Positions 30,994 through 40,183 of a stretch of 40,183 nucleotides of DNA are shown in pieces. How positions within the stretch are numbered: the stretch's first letter is position 1; every line of letters starts with the position of its first letter. The notes under the pieces are model-generated. The model ran no database searches and had not been told where the DNA came from. It worked only from the letters and a program-made list of their open reading frames with translations. Position numbers and translations under genes: made by a program. The DNA is from a virus. Where the stretch lies: positions 1 through 40,183 of the IMG/VR virus record IMGVR_UViG_3300006737_000066, one strand, 5' to 3'.

Positions 30994-32952
30994 ATGGCTA
31001 CTTACTATAAATATGCAGAGAGAAGTGCAGACTCAACAATAAATTGGGCTGAGGTCGGTCAGGATATGACCAATATGCTTAAAGAGGAAGCACGATTAAG
31101 AGAGGCTAAAAAAGCAGCCATTGACAAAGAGACTCGAGAGCTTGGTGAAACATTATCGAATGCGCCTATGGGCGACTTCGTTCCTGCAAAAGAATTTGCA
31201 TTAGAGTTTGCGGGCAGCGCACAAGAGACAAGGTTGATTCAAGATAAATTACTTCGTTCAGGAATGTTAAAACCAAAGGACTACGCTATAATGCGTCAGA
31301 ATCTAAACGATGGGACTAACACGATGTTTGACTTGGCTAAGAAGTATCAAGAAGAAGCAGCAAGAAAGATGGAGAGAAGTACAGCTACCGACCCCGCTCA
31401 AAGAAATCAAGAATTAGAGATGTGGTTTATGGAGCAGGCGGAAGGCTTAGGAAATCTGTCGGACGCTAAAGCTGTTATAAACCAAACTAACGGACAAGTA
31501 AGTTTAGGTAAGATGATAACCGGAGAAGACGGGGTAAGAAGACTTGACCCTAACTACAACTATACCGTCAATGAATTAAACGCAAGAATCAAGCAGGACT
31601 TTAATTATTTTGATTTAGATACTGCAATGCTTCAAGAAGAAGCAATGCTTGGAGAAGTAAAATCAATGGTTATAGATGCAGCTAAAAAATCAAATGACTT
31701 AAATACGATATATACCTTTATAGATAAAAAAAATGGAAACTATTTAACGGACTCAGAAAAGGCTTCGTTACAAGCAGCAGTTGACAATGCCACTACACCC
31801 GAAGAAAAAGCATTAGCTGAAAGAAGACAGCAGGAAGCTCTTGCGGCGAACTCTTATTTAGCAGCCGAAAACAATATTATAGAGAAGTATATGGTTAATC
31901 AATTCAATGTTTCATCTATGCTTACAGAGAATGTTAGAAATGATTTTGATTATACTTTTGTTAACACAGAAGAAGATGCATTAGACAAAAATGGTAACAG
32001 AAGAGAAGATGTTATTATAGTTAAAAGAAAGCCATCAGGAGAACTTGACTTGGATTTTACAGAGGAGCAAGAGGAAGACGTTAGAAAACTACTTAGGCTT
32101 AATCTTAGAAGTAAGATATCAACATCTGAAGAAGCTAAGAGTGCAGGGTTTAAACCTGAGACTTCTTTTGAACGAGCTTATGGAACAACAAAAGGTTCAG
32201 AGGCTGTAGATAAAGAAAAAGGACTCGGAGTTGTGACGTTATGGAATCAAATATTTACAGCAGAAGATGCTATCGCTCGTCAAGCAGCGGTAGACGCCAT
32301 AGTAGAAAACCCAATCGCACAACAGAATGGTATTGTAGATATTGACTTTTCAGGTATAGGTGAAAACCAAAATATAACTATATACAAAATGAATGAAGAC
32401 AATGAGGTGATACCCATAACAAAAGCTTATAACCCAAGCGAAATGAATCTTCTTTTGCACGCTGAGCTCGGTAATTTAGTTCACGGTATATCAGGTGTTA
32501 GCGACCTTAAGAGACAGATTGGTAAAGATGGATTTAGCACTAATAGAAAATTGAAGGGTGACCCTAATTTTGAGAGCATAAAAACGGAAAAGAGACTTAT
32601 ACAGACTTCAAAGCAAGCAAGACTTCAAGCCTTTGATAAAGAACTTATCGAGGCAGGGGATGACTATGACAAACTTGAGGCATTAGCGGAGCAAGCAGGT
32701 TTACGTTTTAGTGTGGATAGCGACGACAATAAAACTGTAGTAGATGCTAATGGAAAGGTGCTCGTAAACGCGGGTTATACGTTGGGTGCTGATGAGTTAG
32801 CAAAAGCTATTGCAGCGGGTAAGAACAGTAAGGAGGCTATAGATAATATAAACAGAAACAGAACGGAAACAGGAAGCAAGGGAAACGATAGGGAAGACAA
32901 CAATGGTGAAGCTTCAGGAGATGTTATACTGCAGGGCAATACAGGTGGGTAA
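30994..32952 (+). CDS. Internal virion/ejection protein 2
   Basis: 652 aa, predominantly helical and charged, starting M-A-T-Y-Y-K-Y-A-E-R. No enzyme motif was found. The acidic and alanine-rich helices (A-K-E-F-A-L-E-F-A-G-S, K-Y-Q-E-E-A-A-R-K-M-E-R-S) and position between ejection protein 1 and the giant protein fit an internal cargo protein analogous to T7 gp15. The C-terminus is a low-complexity polar region (N-R-T-E-T-G-S-K-G-N-D-R). Confidence 0.65.
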   Translation: MATYYKYAERSADSTINWAEVGQDMTNMLKEEARLREAKKAAIDKETRELGETLSNAPMGDFVPAKEFALEFAGSAQETRLIQDKLLRSGMLKPKDYAIMRQNLNDGTNTMFDLAKKYQEEAARKMERSTATDPAQRNQELEMWFMEQAEGLGNLSDAKAVINQTNGQVSLGKMITGEDGVRRLDPNYNYTVNELNARIKQDFNYFDLDTAMLQEEAMLGEVKSMVIDAAKKSNDLNTIYTFIDKKNGNYLTDSEKASLQAAVDNATTPEEKALAERRQQEALAANSYLAAENNIIEKYMVNQFNVSSMLTENVRNDFDYTFVNTEEDALDKNGNRREDVIIVKRKPSGELDLDFTEEQEEDVRKLLRLNLRSKISTSEEAKSAGFKPETSFERAYGTTKGSEAVDKEKGLGVVTLWNQIFTAEDAIARQAAVDAIVENPIAQQNGIVDIDFSGIGENQNITIYKMNEDNEVIPITKAYNPSEMNLLLHAELGNLVHGISGVSDLKRQIGKDGFSTNRKLKGDPNFESIKTEKRLIQTSKQARLQAFDKELIEAGDDYDKLEALAEQAGLRFSVDSDDNKTVVDANGKVLVNAGYTLGADELAKAIAAGKNSKEAIDNINRNRTETGSKGNDREDNNGEASGDVILQGNTGG

Positions 32953-32966
32953 ACAAATTAAAAATA

Positions 32967-35900
32967 ATGAACGATAAACTTCAACAACTTTACGACCTTT
33001 ATTTAGACCGAGGTCTTATTACGGAAGCTTCATCTTTTGAAATGTTTTCCAATGCCGACCCTAATCAAGTAAGAGCATTGTTTGAACTTGGTAAGGATAG
33101 AGGCTTATTTAAAACTTCGTCTTTAGACGATTTTTCATCAGCTTGGGGAGGCACTCAAGGGGTAGATATTAACTCAGAAAATAGTGGTTGGGTAAAAAAA
33201 AAAGGCGATACTCGCTCCGTTGGTCAAATTATTGGAGATTACCAAGAAAGTTTGGCATCAGGCTCGGAAGATGGTTCATCGGAATCAGCAGAGAAACCTA
33301 AGCTTACTGAAGAGCAATCTCAGTTTTTAGGAGGTCTTGCCGATGGTGCTTTTGCAGGCGAAGGGGGATTTGAGCCTCTGCAGCCTGTAGAGAATACTGT
33401 TATAGATAAGATTAAAGACCCTGACAGGTTTAAGCAAATTGAATTTGGAGGGGAGAGGATAGACCTTGAGGCTTCAGACCCTAAAGTTAGAGCAGCAAAC
33501 ATTAAGAAATACAGAGACAGTCTTGCGAGTGGTATAGACTATAGAAGAACCCAAAAGAAAGATTTACTTGACCAACTTCAGTCAAACAAAACTGATGAGG
33601 AAAAAAAGAAAATAGCGGACCAATTAAGATTAATCGACGACCTTAATCTTCAAGCGAAAGGAATCATAAACTTAGCGAACGCACCTACCGTTGAGGATTT
33701 TCTTGCAGGGCAGGAAACCGTGGCTAATGTGGATAGAGAGCTTATCTCGTCTTTAGTCAGTGAAGGAAAGAATAAAGCCGCAAAGCTTTTATATAATCAA
33801 CAGTTAAAAGCTATTCAAGACCAACAAAAGAAAAAGGCAGGATTTGTGGAGGTCAATGGTGAGTTTTATGACCCTGAGGATTTACCTACAGGATATGGTT
33901 TTAATACAGCCTTAGAAACTATAAACTACACGGCTCTTGCGGGCAGAGAAGAAGAAGGGGTAGTGGGTTCTTTAAGGGCTAAGTTCGGGCAGTTTGGTTT
34001 TAGATTTGAGGAATCAGGCGCAGGGGACAACGTAACAATCTACTCTCCTAATGGAAACAGCACGGAGATAAGTCTTGATAATTGGACAGATGCGGGAGAC
34101 GCTGAGTCAGGAAGAGATATAAAAAGATTCCTGATGACAGAGTATATTGACACAGAACTAAGCGACGAACAACGGGTTGCACAAGCAATGCTTTCTCCCG
34201 GAGATGCAAGTCAGGTGGGTATGGGTACAGAGTTTGATTACGAGGACTATTACACCGAAGCAGGATACGACACTCGTAGGGCGAGTATGATAGAAGAAGA
34301 CGCATTAGCTCTTAAAGAATTAGAAACTTCGATAGAATCCAACACGGCTGAATTTGAGCAAAAAGAAAAAGAGCTTAACGCTATAGGTGATGCTTTAAAT
34401 AAAGACGTTTTAAACACTGAGCTAAGAGCTCAATATGAAGCAAAGAGACTTGAGGTTCAAGGGTTACAGGCGAAAATTGTACAAGAACACATTCTTGGAA
34501 GCAAAGCTATAACGAACTACGAAAACGTACTTAATGAAATGAACCGCTCATTAGGTTACAGGGCTTTGAATTATGTTGAGTGGGATATCAGTAATCTGCC
34601 TGAGCTTTTTGTAGGAGAGTTTGCTCGAGGGGGCGCGGAGACAGTTGCAGGGTATATTGATATGGCAGGAGATGTAGGGAACTTATACAACTATGTTCAC
34701 GAAGGAATTACAGGCGATAAATTATTTACCGATGCTGAATTAAAAGCGTGGAAGAAAAACACTAAGGCTCCTGTAAAAATAGCAGGGGAGCTTGCTTCAG
34801 GAGTGATGTTCGGTGGCTTAGACCAATTCAGCTCAAGTGCTGCTTTCGCCGGATTGACTCCTTTAGACGGCTCAGTAGCCATAAAGGACGGTAAGGTAGA
34901 GCTTGGAGGTGATATGGTTAGTAACAAAACCGTAGCGAAGTTCAATGAACAGGGATGGTTTGCTCAGGGTCTTACGGGATTATTGCGCTCATCTCCCGCG
35001 ATGATGACGGGACCATTTAGAATAGCTTCCTTTTACGCAATGGGAGCGGAGCATATAGATGACCAATTTAATAATAATCCTGAGCTTGCAAATCTAAGCG
35101 AGGCTGAAAAGCTAAAACTAAAAATACCATTAGGGCTGACAGTGGCTGTGCTCGAAGAAGTTGGTATGAGAAATATGTTAGGGAACTCGTCTTTTGTTTC
35201 GAGTATTGTAGGTAAATCTATAGCTCAATTTACAAAAAGACCTGTTGCGCAACAGACGGCAAGAACATTCAGGGAAACAGTTATAAAGAACATAGGGAAT
35301 TCTGTTGGAGGGAAAATTGCAAAGACAGCTATACTCGCCGGTTCGTCAGGAGCCGCTGAATATGAAACAGGATTTTTACAAGAGTTGGCAGATGTATATG
35401 GTAAAGAGCTGTACGACCTCGCTAACAAAACAGACTCTTTTAAAAATGTAATAACTCTTCAGGATAAAGACGGTAGCTTTAGTTTGGATAACGCTGCTAA
35501 TATGGAACTTCTTACACAGGCTAATCACGCAGGATTAGCGGAGATGGTAGGTGGTATTGTTATGGGTATGCCAAGTGCTGTTACTCAAGCTTCACAGTCC
35601 TTTGAATTTAACGAGATTTCGGACGGTCACTTTGAGCTGTTTAAGCAGGTGTCAGAGATTGAGAATGTGGAGGACTTCGTGGTACAGCAGAGAGCAGCCT
35701 TAGACGCCGCTGTTGGTTTGGTTAACAATCCGAGTACCGGAGAACTATTAACTCAAGAGGAGGCGGATACTCAGATGAGGAACTATGAAATATTAATAGG
35801 ACTCAAGAACACTATACCAAGTGAGTTTGCTCCTGAGTATGGCAAGAAGATATTATACCTTGCCCTACAAAAGAAAGGACTACAAGAGGCAATAGATAAA

Positions 35901-38900
35901 CTTGATAAGGGCGCATCTAAAGAGCAACAGCGACAGTTAAAAATAATCGAAGAAGATATAGCAGAGCTGAGCAGGGCTGCCGAGAAAGAGCTTGCTGAAA
36001 GTACAAGAGAGTATGAAGCGCAGAAAAAATCAGGGGAAACGGATTTGAATTTCAAAGCTTGGAGATTCCAAGGGATGATGAAGGAATCAGTTAGAGAGGA
36101 TACTAAAAAAGAGGCAGAGAAAGAGGCAGAGATGGAAGACCTTTCGGGACTTACAGAGGAGGAGGCAGAGGCTCGATTGTTGGCTCAGCAATTAGGAGAT
36201 ACTACTACGCCAACAGAGACGACAACCGCAAAAGATACTACTACGCCAACAGAGACGACAACCGCAGAAGATACTACTACGCCAACAGAACAAACCGTTA
36301 GCGTGGATGAGCAAGTGTCGCCAACGACACCCGTTCAATCAACTCAAGAAATGTTGGAGGAACAGTGGAACCAAGAACTTCAGGCGAACAAAGACTCTCA
36401 ATTAAAGGCGGCTGAACAACAACTCAAAGAGGAGAAAGGTCCGGGAAGAAGAAACTTTTTAATAGGCAGAAGAAGAGCCCCTGTAATTACGCAGGAAGAA
36501 ATACTTCAGCGAGCAAAAGAAAACTTATACAAACTAAACACATCCCTACAAGAACAAGAAGTGTCGCCGACGACACCGACTCAAGAGGTTTCCCTTGTAG
36601 TAAATCCTACAAGGTCACAAGAAAAGCAGGGTAATGTTTATACCATAGAGCAAGACGGTCAAGCGGTTGGTGAGGTTATGTTTACTCAAAACAGTAAAGG
36701 AGAGATTGTAGTTCAGGACGTAGATGTTTTACCCGGCAATCAAAAACAAGGCATAGCGACCAAGGCTTATCAGGCTATTAATAATATAGTTGGAGATAGA
36801 AAAGTTGTGTCAAGCACTATGTTCGTTGAGGAGGGTGGTGTTAAGCCGGGAGAGAAACTTTGGGAGAGCTTGGTTAGAAATAACTTAGCAAGAAAAACCG
36901 ATACAGGTTTTGAAATGATTAAGCAAACTACCGATGAAGGTCAGCAGTCTTCACGTAAGCAGGATAAAGACTCTAAAATTCAAAAACGTCTAAACAAAGT
37001 AATACAAAAATATAAGAAAGCCCTACAAGAAGCAACTACTGTAAAAGACAAGGCTCAAGCAATACAGCAATATAAGAATAACAAATATGTAGCAGAGCAA
37101 AAAGGAGCTACTATCTCTAAGGAAGATGCCGCTATTTTTGAGCAGGCAGAGCAGGAATTAAATGAGCAGGGTATTGAAATTAAACCACTTTTAGGGACTA
37201 TCTTGCTTGAAGGTTCTATTATAGAGGTTGACGACACAAGAACAACCAAGGAAGCCAAAGACCTTGATACTGATTTAACGGTCAGGGAAATTTCTAACGT
37301 ATCAGTACCTGCAATTATAAAAGACGGTAAGCAAATTCAAAGAGCAAAAGTAGATGTTACAATCCGTCCTAAAACAACAGCAGAGTTAGAGGCAGGTAAA
37401 GACCCGCAGTTTAGAACTAAGCGGGCGCAAAATGAGGACTATATTATATTTGACAAAGTACCGCCTAAAGAAGTATTGTCGTCTATACTTCGCTCATTAA
37501 AATCAAGGCTTAGGGCTGAAAATATAGATTTCAATGATACTGTTGTCGATGTCTTTGAAGACTACGTCAAAGGCAATGAGGTAAATATAAATGCAGAAAA
37601 CTATCCTCTTCAGCTACAAGAAGCTTTAGAAGGTGATGATATGACGTATGGCGAGATAGCCAATATGCTACGAATTACAGGTGTATACGAAACAAATGCA
37701 GCAGCCCTAAAAGGAATTAGAGAGATAGGTACAAAAGCAGGAGTTGATATGATGCGTCAAGTTCAAGAAGAGGTGTCTCAAGATACTGAAGCAGATGTTC
37801 AAGATGTAGTTGAAAAGATGAATGAGATGGAGTCGGGTAATGTAAGTACCAACTTAGATACTACGGCTGAGGGCGTCACTATAAATACTCAAGAGCTTAA
37901 CGAGAGAACAGACCGAGAGCTTCCAACGATTACTAACCTACAGATAATAGATGGTATCCCTACTATCTTTACTATATCCGACCAACTAAGAACAGGAGAT
38001 ATTGTGAATCCTCAAACAGGAAATACAATAGACAATCTTCGAGGTGGTCTTGGATTTACAGGCACACAAGGAAATGAGAATGCGGCGTGGGCAAACACCA
38101 CTGAAAAAGAGGCAGCCGATATTTTTAATAAAGCTGTTAAGACATACGAACAAAACAAAGAAGTGTTTGAGGAGTGGTGGAAAGCAAACCCTGAGTTTGC
38201 AGGACACATTCCAATGTCTGTAGTTAAGATGGGTGAGGGCTCTATACTTTCTAACGAGGCTACGTTTAGAGTTCTTAAGGACAACCTTACAAAGATTCCT
38301 TTAAAGAACAGAAGGAATGCTGTAAAGCTTTTGAAACAATCTATCAAAGATAAAATTAAAACAAGAGAGAGGTCAATCAAAACAGGACTAAGCGAGAAGG
38401 GTGAGAAGCTAAAACCTCTTACAATAAAAAATTATCAGAAAGAGGTAACGGGACATAAAGAAACGCTAAAGACTTTAGCTAAACTAAATCCAAAAACTAT
38501 AGATGATGTTGTAAGTATTGATTTCATTCAAACATTATCTCTTCCTGCAAGAAGAGTGTTGTTAGAACAAATAACTTTTGGTCAACCAAATCGAGCGGGA
38601 GAATCTAAAGCTCCGTCGAGGTCAGACAAGGTTGTGCCTTCAGCATTGATAGAGGGTATGACAAAAGAAGCCTTGGAGCTCGTGCATCTTGGTCCTATAA
38701 CAGACCTTATTGTTGAACCTCAGCTTAAAGATGTTCCACAGCGCAATATAATTGCGCTACAAGCAATAGAGATAGGTAAGTTTAATCCACAAACAAATGA
38801 ACTTGTGGAGACCACATTAGAGGAAGCCGTTATAGATACTCAGCATCCTAACTACTCTGTAGGTACAAAGGGAAAAACAATAGGTATTGTGGAGAACCCC

Positions 38901-40183
38901 GTGTCTGTTGTAAAGGCTTACCCTCAAGCATTTGCAAACGCGATGTCGGGTCTTACTAAGGTGGAGAAAAAGCAAAAGAGAATGAGTAAGTCTAAATACA
39001 AAAGACTTACTAAAAAACAACAGGAGACAGCACCTAAACCCGGTGAGCTTGACGAAGCGAGTGTAGGTACTATACTCACTGAAACACTTGGCGTACAGAA
39101 CGGACTTCCTAATGAAGAGTTTATTGGAGCGATAGCAAGTAACAACATAACACAAGAGCAACAGTTTATCTCGTTTCTAAATCAATCCTTCCCCGGCGTG
39201 GTTCTTTCGGTTGACCAAGAGACATTCGACAACGTGATGAAGTCGGAAAAAATTAACAAGAAATTTTTAGATGGCAAGGTTGTTTATGGTGTTACTATAG
39301 ACGGTGATATATACATCAACCCTGAGGTACACAACACGCAGTCAGACTTATACAATACCGCGATTCACGAGATGGGTCACGTTTGGCAGACTTGGTTACA
39401 GACATCTGCAAAGGGAAAGAAGATATACAGTAGGGGTGTTGAGCTCGTAAAGCAAACTGAAGAATATCAAAAACAATTAGAGATTTTTGATGGCGACACA
39501 GCCAAGGCAGCTCACGAGGCTATGGCTATATTGATTGGTAATAAAGGGGAGACAATAGCAGAAGCCGCAACTCAAAGTAAATTTAAGGAATGGCTTCTTA
39601 GTATGTGGAAGTTTATTCAGTCTTCATTCCGAATGTCTAAAGATGTAAAGGTTGGTGAGCTCCAAGACATTAATCTTGATGAGTTCTTAGGGATGGCATT
39701 GGCAGATATCTTTAGCGGTCAACCGCTTAGAGGTAAAGACGCAAGGTCCTTGACCAAGTTGAAGAATCCCGAGGTAGCGTTTAGTGCATCTCAAGATATG
39801 AACCAAGTTATTGTGTACGGACGTAACAATGGTTTCTCTGATGCCGCAATAAAGATATATCTACAGCAGAAAGGATACACGGTTACAGAGATAAAGAAGG
39901 CGTTAAAAATAAACGAGGACTTATTTGATAACAGTTTCCCTCAGGCTTTTGCCAACGTACCCGGAGGAGTTAATGAGGGAATGGCAATGTATGACCGTAC
40001 TATTAAGAAGATTCGTAAGTTTATTAGAGAAACAAATCCTGACTTAGCTCAAGTGCAAGCTAAAGCTCAAGAGTTTTTGAAAAGAGACAGAACATTCAAA
40101 ACATTCAACGACACTCTTCAAAAGAATCTATTGATTGCATTGAATGCAAACCTTCAGATAAATCAAAACACAGATGTCGCCGC
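32967..40183 (+). CDS. Giant injected polyvalent-type protein, right end cut by the window
   Basis: Open frame of at least 2405 residues with no stop in the window. The N-terminus holds two similar segments (L-Y-D-L-Y-L-D-R-G-L-I and L-F-E-L-G-K-D-R-G-L-F). Residues about 545-880 are long, partly hydrophobic helices. Residues 1078-1108 are a T/P/E 12-residue tandem repeat. Around 1225-1300 is a GNAT acetyltransferase-like segment with the acetyl-CoA motif Q-K-Q-G-I-A at 1259-1264. At 2134-2138 is H-E-M-G-H, a zinc metallopeptidase motif, with E2184 in A-A-H-E-A-M-A as a candidate third ligand. Many small domains in one protein encoded in the virion-internal region is the pattern of phage polyvalent proteins, thought to enter the cell with DNA. 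Palindrome copies 7 and 8 lie in its linker. Confidence 0.85.
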   Translation, partial: MNDKLQQLYDLYLDRGLITEASSFEMFSNADPNQVRALFELGKDRGLFKTSSLDDFSSAWGGTQGVDINSENSGWVKKKGDTRSVGQIIGDYQESLASGSEDGSSESAEKPKLTEEQSQFLGGLADGAFAGEGGFEPLQPVENTVIDKIKDPDRFKQIEFGGERIDLEASDPKVRAANIKKYRDSLASGIDYRRTQKKDLLDQLQSNKTDEEKKKIADQLRLIDDLNLQAKGIINLANAPTVEDFLAGQETVANVDRELISSLVSEGKNKAAKLLYNQQLKAIQDQQKKKAGFVEVNGEFYDPEDLPTGYGFNTALETINYTALAGREEEGVVGSLRAKFGQFGFRFEESGAGDNVTIYSPNGNSTEISLDNWTDAGDAESGRDIKRFLMTEYIDTELSDEQRVAQAMLSPGDASQVGMGTEFDYEDYYTEAGYDTRRASMIEEDALALKELETSIESNTAEFEQKEKELNAIGDALNKDVLNTELRAQYEAKRLEVQGLQAKIVQEHILGSKAITNYENVLNEMNRSLGYRALNYVEWDISNLPELFVGEFARGGAETVAGYIDMAGDVGNLYNYVHEGITGDKLFTDAELKAWKKNTKAPVKIAGELASGVMFGGLDQFSSSAAFAGLTPLDGSVAIKDGKVELGGDMVSNKTVAKFNEQGWFAQGLTGLLRSSPAMMTGPFRIASFYAMGAEHIDDQFNNNPELANLSEAEKLKLKIPLGLTVAVLEEVGMRNMLGNSSFVSSIVGKSIAQFTKRPVAQQTARTFRETVIKNIGNSVGGKIAKTAILAGSSGAAEYETGFLQELADVYGKELYDLANKTDSFKNVITLQDKDGSFSLDNAANMELLTQANHAGLAEMVGGIVMGMPSAVTQASQSFEFNEISDGHFELFKQVSEIENVEDFVVQQRAALDAAVGLVNNPSTGELLTQEEADTQMRNYEILIGLKNTIPSEFAPEYGKKILYLALQKKGLQEAIDKLDKGASKEQQRQLKIIEEDIAELSRAAEKELAESTREYEAQKKSGETDLNFKAWRFQGMMKESVREDTKKEAEKEAEMEDLSGLTEEEAEARLLAQQLGDTTTPTETTTAKDTTTPTETTTAEDTTTPTEQTVSVDEQVSPTTPVQSTQEMLEEQWNQELQANKDSQLKAAEQQLKEEKGPGRRNFLIGRRRAPVITQEEILQRAKENLYKLNTSLQEQEVSPTTPTQEVSLVVNPTRSQEKQGNVYTIEQDGQAVGEVMFTQNSKGEIVVQDVDVLPGNQKQGIATKAYQAINNIVGDRKVVSSTMFVEEGGVKPGEKLWESLVRNNLARKTDTGFEMIKQTTDEGQQSSRKQDKDSKIQKRLNKVIQKYKKALQEATTVKDKAQAIQQYKNNKYVAEQKGATISKEDAAIFEQAEQELNEQGIEIKPLLGTILLEGSIIEVDDTRTTKEAKDLDTDLTVREISNVSVPAIIKDGKQIQRAKVDVTIRPKTTAELEAGKDPQFRTKRAQNEDYIIFDKVPPKEVLSSILRSLKSRLRAENIDFNDTVVDVFEDYVKGNEVNINAENYPLQLQEALEGDDMTYGEIANMLRITGVYETNAAALKGIREIGTKAGVDMMRQVQEEVSQDTEADVQDVVEKMNEMESGNVSTNLDTTAEGVTINTQELNERTDRELPTITNLQIIDGIPTIFTISDQLRTGDIVNPQTGNTIDNLRGGLGFTGTQGNENAAWANTTEKEAADIFNKAVKTYEQNKEVFEEWWKANPEFAGHIPMSVVKMGEGSILSNEATFRVLKDNLTKIPLKNRRNAVKLLKQSIKDKIKTRERSIKTGLSEKGEKLKPLTIKNYQKEVTGHKETLKTLAKLNPKTIDDVVSIDFIQTLSLPARRVLLEQITFGQPNRAGESKAPSRSDKVVPSALIEGMTKEALELVHLGPITDLIVEPQLKDVPQRNIIALQAIEIGKFNPQTNELVETTLEEAVIDTQHPNYSVGTKGKTIGIVENPVSVVKAYPQAFANAMSGLTKVEKKQKRMSKSKYKRLTKKQQETAPKPGELDEASVGTILTETLGVQNGLPNEEFIGAIASNNITQEQQFISFLNQSFPGVVLSVDQETFDNVMKSEKINKKFLDGKVVYGVTIDGDIYINPEVHNTQSDLYNTAIHEMGHVWQTWLQTSAKGKKIYSRGVELVKQTEEYQKQLEIFDGDTAKAAHEAMAILIGNKGETIAEAATQSKFKEWLLSMWKFIQSSFRMSKDVKVGELQDINLDEFLGMALADIFSGQPLRGKDARSLTKLKNPEVAFSASQDMNQVIVYGRNNGFSDAAIKIYLQQKGYTVTEIKKALKINEDLFDNSFPQAFANVPGGVNEGMAMYDRTIKKIRKFIRETNPDLAQVQAKAQEFLKRDRTFKTFNDTLQKNLLIALNANLQINQNTDVA
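36198..36290 (+). repeat. 36-bp tandem repeat in the giant gene
   Basis: About 2.6 nearly identical copies (36198-36233, 36234-36269, 36270 to about 36290) encode D-T-T-T-P-T-E-T-T-T-A-K/E. The near identity suggests a recent, unstable expansion in a linker between domains. Confidence 0.9.
36314..36331. repeat. 18-bp palindrome copy 7, in the giant gene linker
   Basis: AGTGTC-GCCAAC-GACACC; begins at the third codon position and encodes V-S-P-T-T-P. Confidence 0.85.
36560..36577. repeat. 18-bp palindrome copy 8, in the giant gene linker
   Basis: AGTGTC-GCCGAC-GACACC, 246 bases after copy 7 and in the same codon phase, again encoding V-S-P-T-T-P. The surrounding sequence is otherwise not duplicated. 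Confidence 0.85.

Noticed and set aside
37540-37565. Possible ninth palindrome (GATGTC-TTTGAA-GACTAC)
   Set aside because: Only the inner halves of the arms match; it falls below the level of the other copies.
1-40183. CRISPR array, diversity-generating retroelement, integrase, tRNA genes
   Set aside because: No regularly spaced repeats with unique spacers, no reverse transcriptase, no recombinase motifs and no cloverleaf sequences were found on either strand by eye.

Overview
The window looks like part of the genome of a tailed, probably lytic, podovirus-type phage of a Bacteroidetes host, most likely a marine Flavobacteriia member. Three things support this. First, at least nine genes or gene groups are preceded by the Bacteroidetes sigma-factor -7 box TAnnTTTG (usually TATCTTTG), with no strong Shine-Dalgarno sequences. 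Second, the order terminase, portal, scaffold, major capsid protein, neck proteins, giant tail protein, internal virion proteins, megaprotein resembles crAss-like and marine flavophage structural modules. Third, the DNA is AT-rich. I see no integrase, tRNA, CRISPR array or reverse transcriptase. Replication genes are absent and presumably lie outside the window.

Layout. 1-1082 is a leftward block: a truncated, possibly amidoligase-like gene, a 219-aa gene with an acidic linker, and a 38-aa upstream ORF joined to it by a TAATG overlap. 1083-1643 is a non-coding, locally GC-rich switch region with a four-tract G-quadruplex motif, iteron-like repeats and a palindrome; transcription diverges from here, so it is an origin/control candidate. 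1644-4104 carries a small gene, then a phage GroEL and GroES-like pair. 4137-8859 is a dense run of small, mostly very basic proteins, interrupted by one leftward winged-helix regulator. Five of the small proteins share the N-terminal tag [KR]-R-[DN]-L-x-x-P-L-A. 8949-13160 carries virion surface or fibre-like proteins and a lysis set (membrane coiled-coil protein, amidase, holin). 13171-18892 has a tandem GroES-like protein, a possible small terminase, the large terminase and the portal. 18944-24304 has scaffold, major capsid and neck proteins. 24308-30157 has the tail tube/nozzle and a cupin. 30145-40183 has internal virion proteins and an ORF open at the right edge (at least 2405 residues) with a GNAT-like segment and an HEMGH metallopeptidase motif, consistent with an injected polyvalent protein.

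How it works together. The GroEL/ES pair may help fold the phage's large structural proteins. The lysine-rich tagged proteins are good candidates for DNA-condensing or virion-internal proteins. Structural genes are nearly contiguous, with ATGA/TAATG overlaps, and are divided into transcription units by TAnnTTTG promoters and two clear terminators (after the major capsid gene and after the next gene).

The most unusual signal is an 18-bp palindrome, AGTGTC-N6-GACAC[T/C], present at least eight times with fixed spacing. It lies between genes, in one terminator, and inside four different protein-coding genes in all three codon phases, so it is kept as DNA or RNA rather than as protein.
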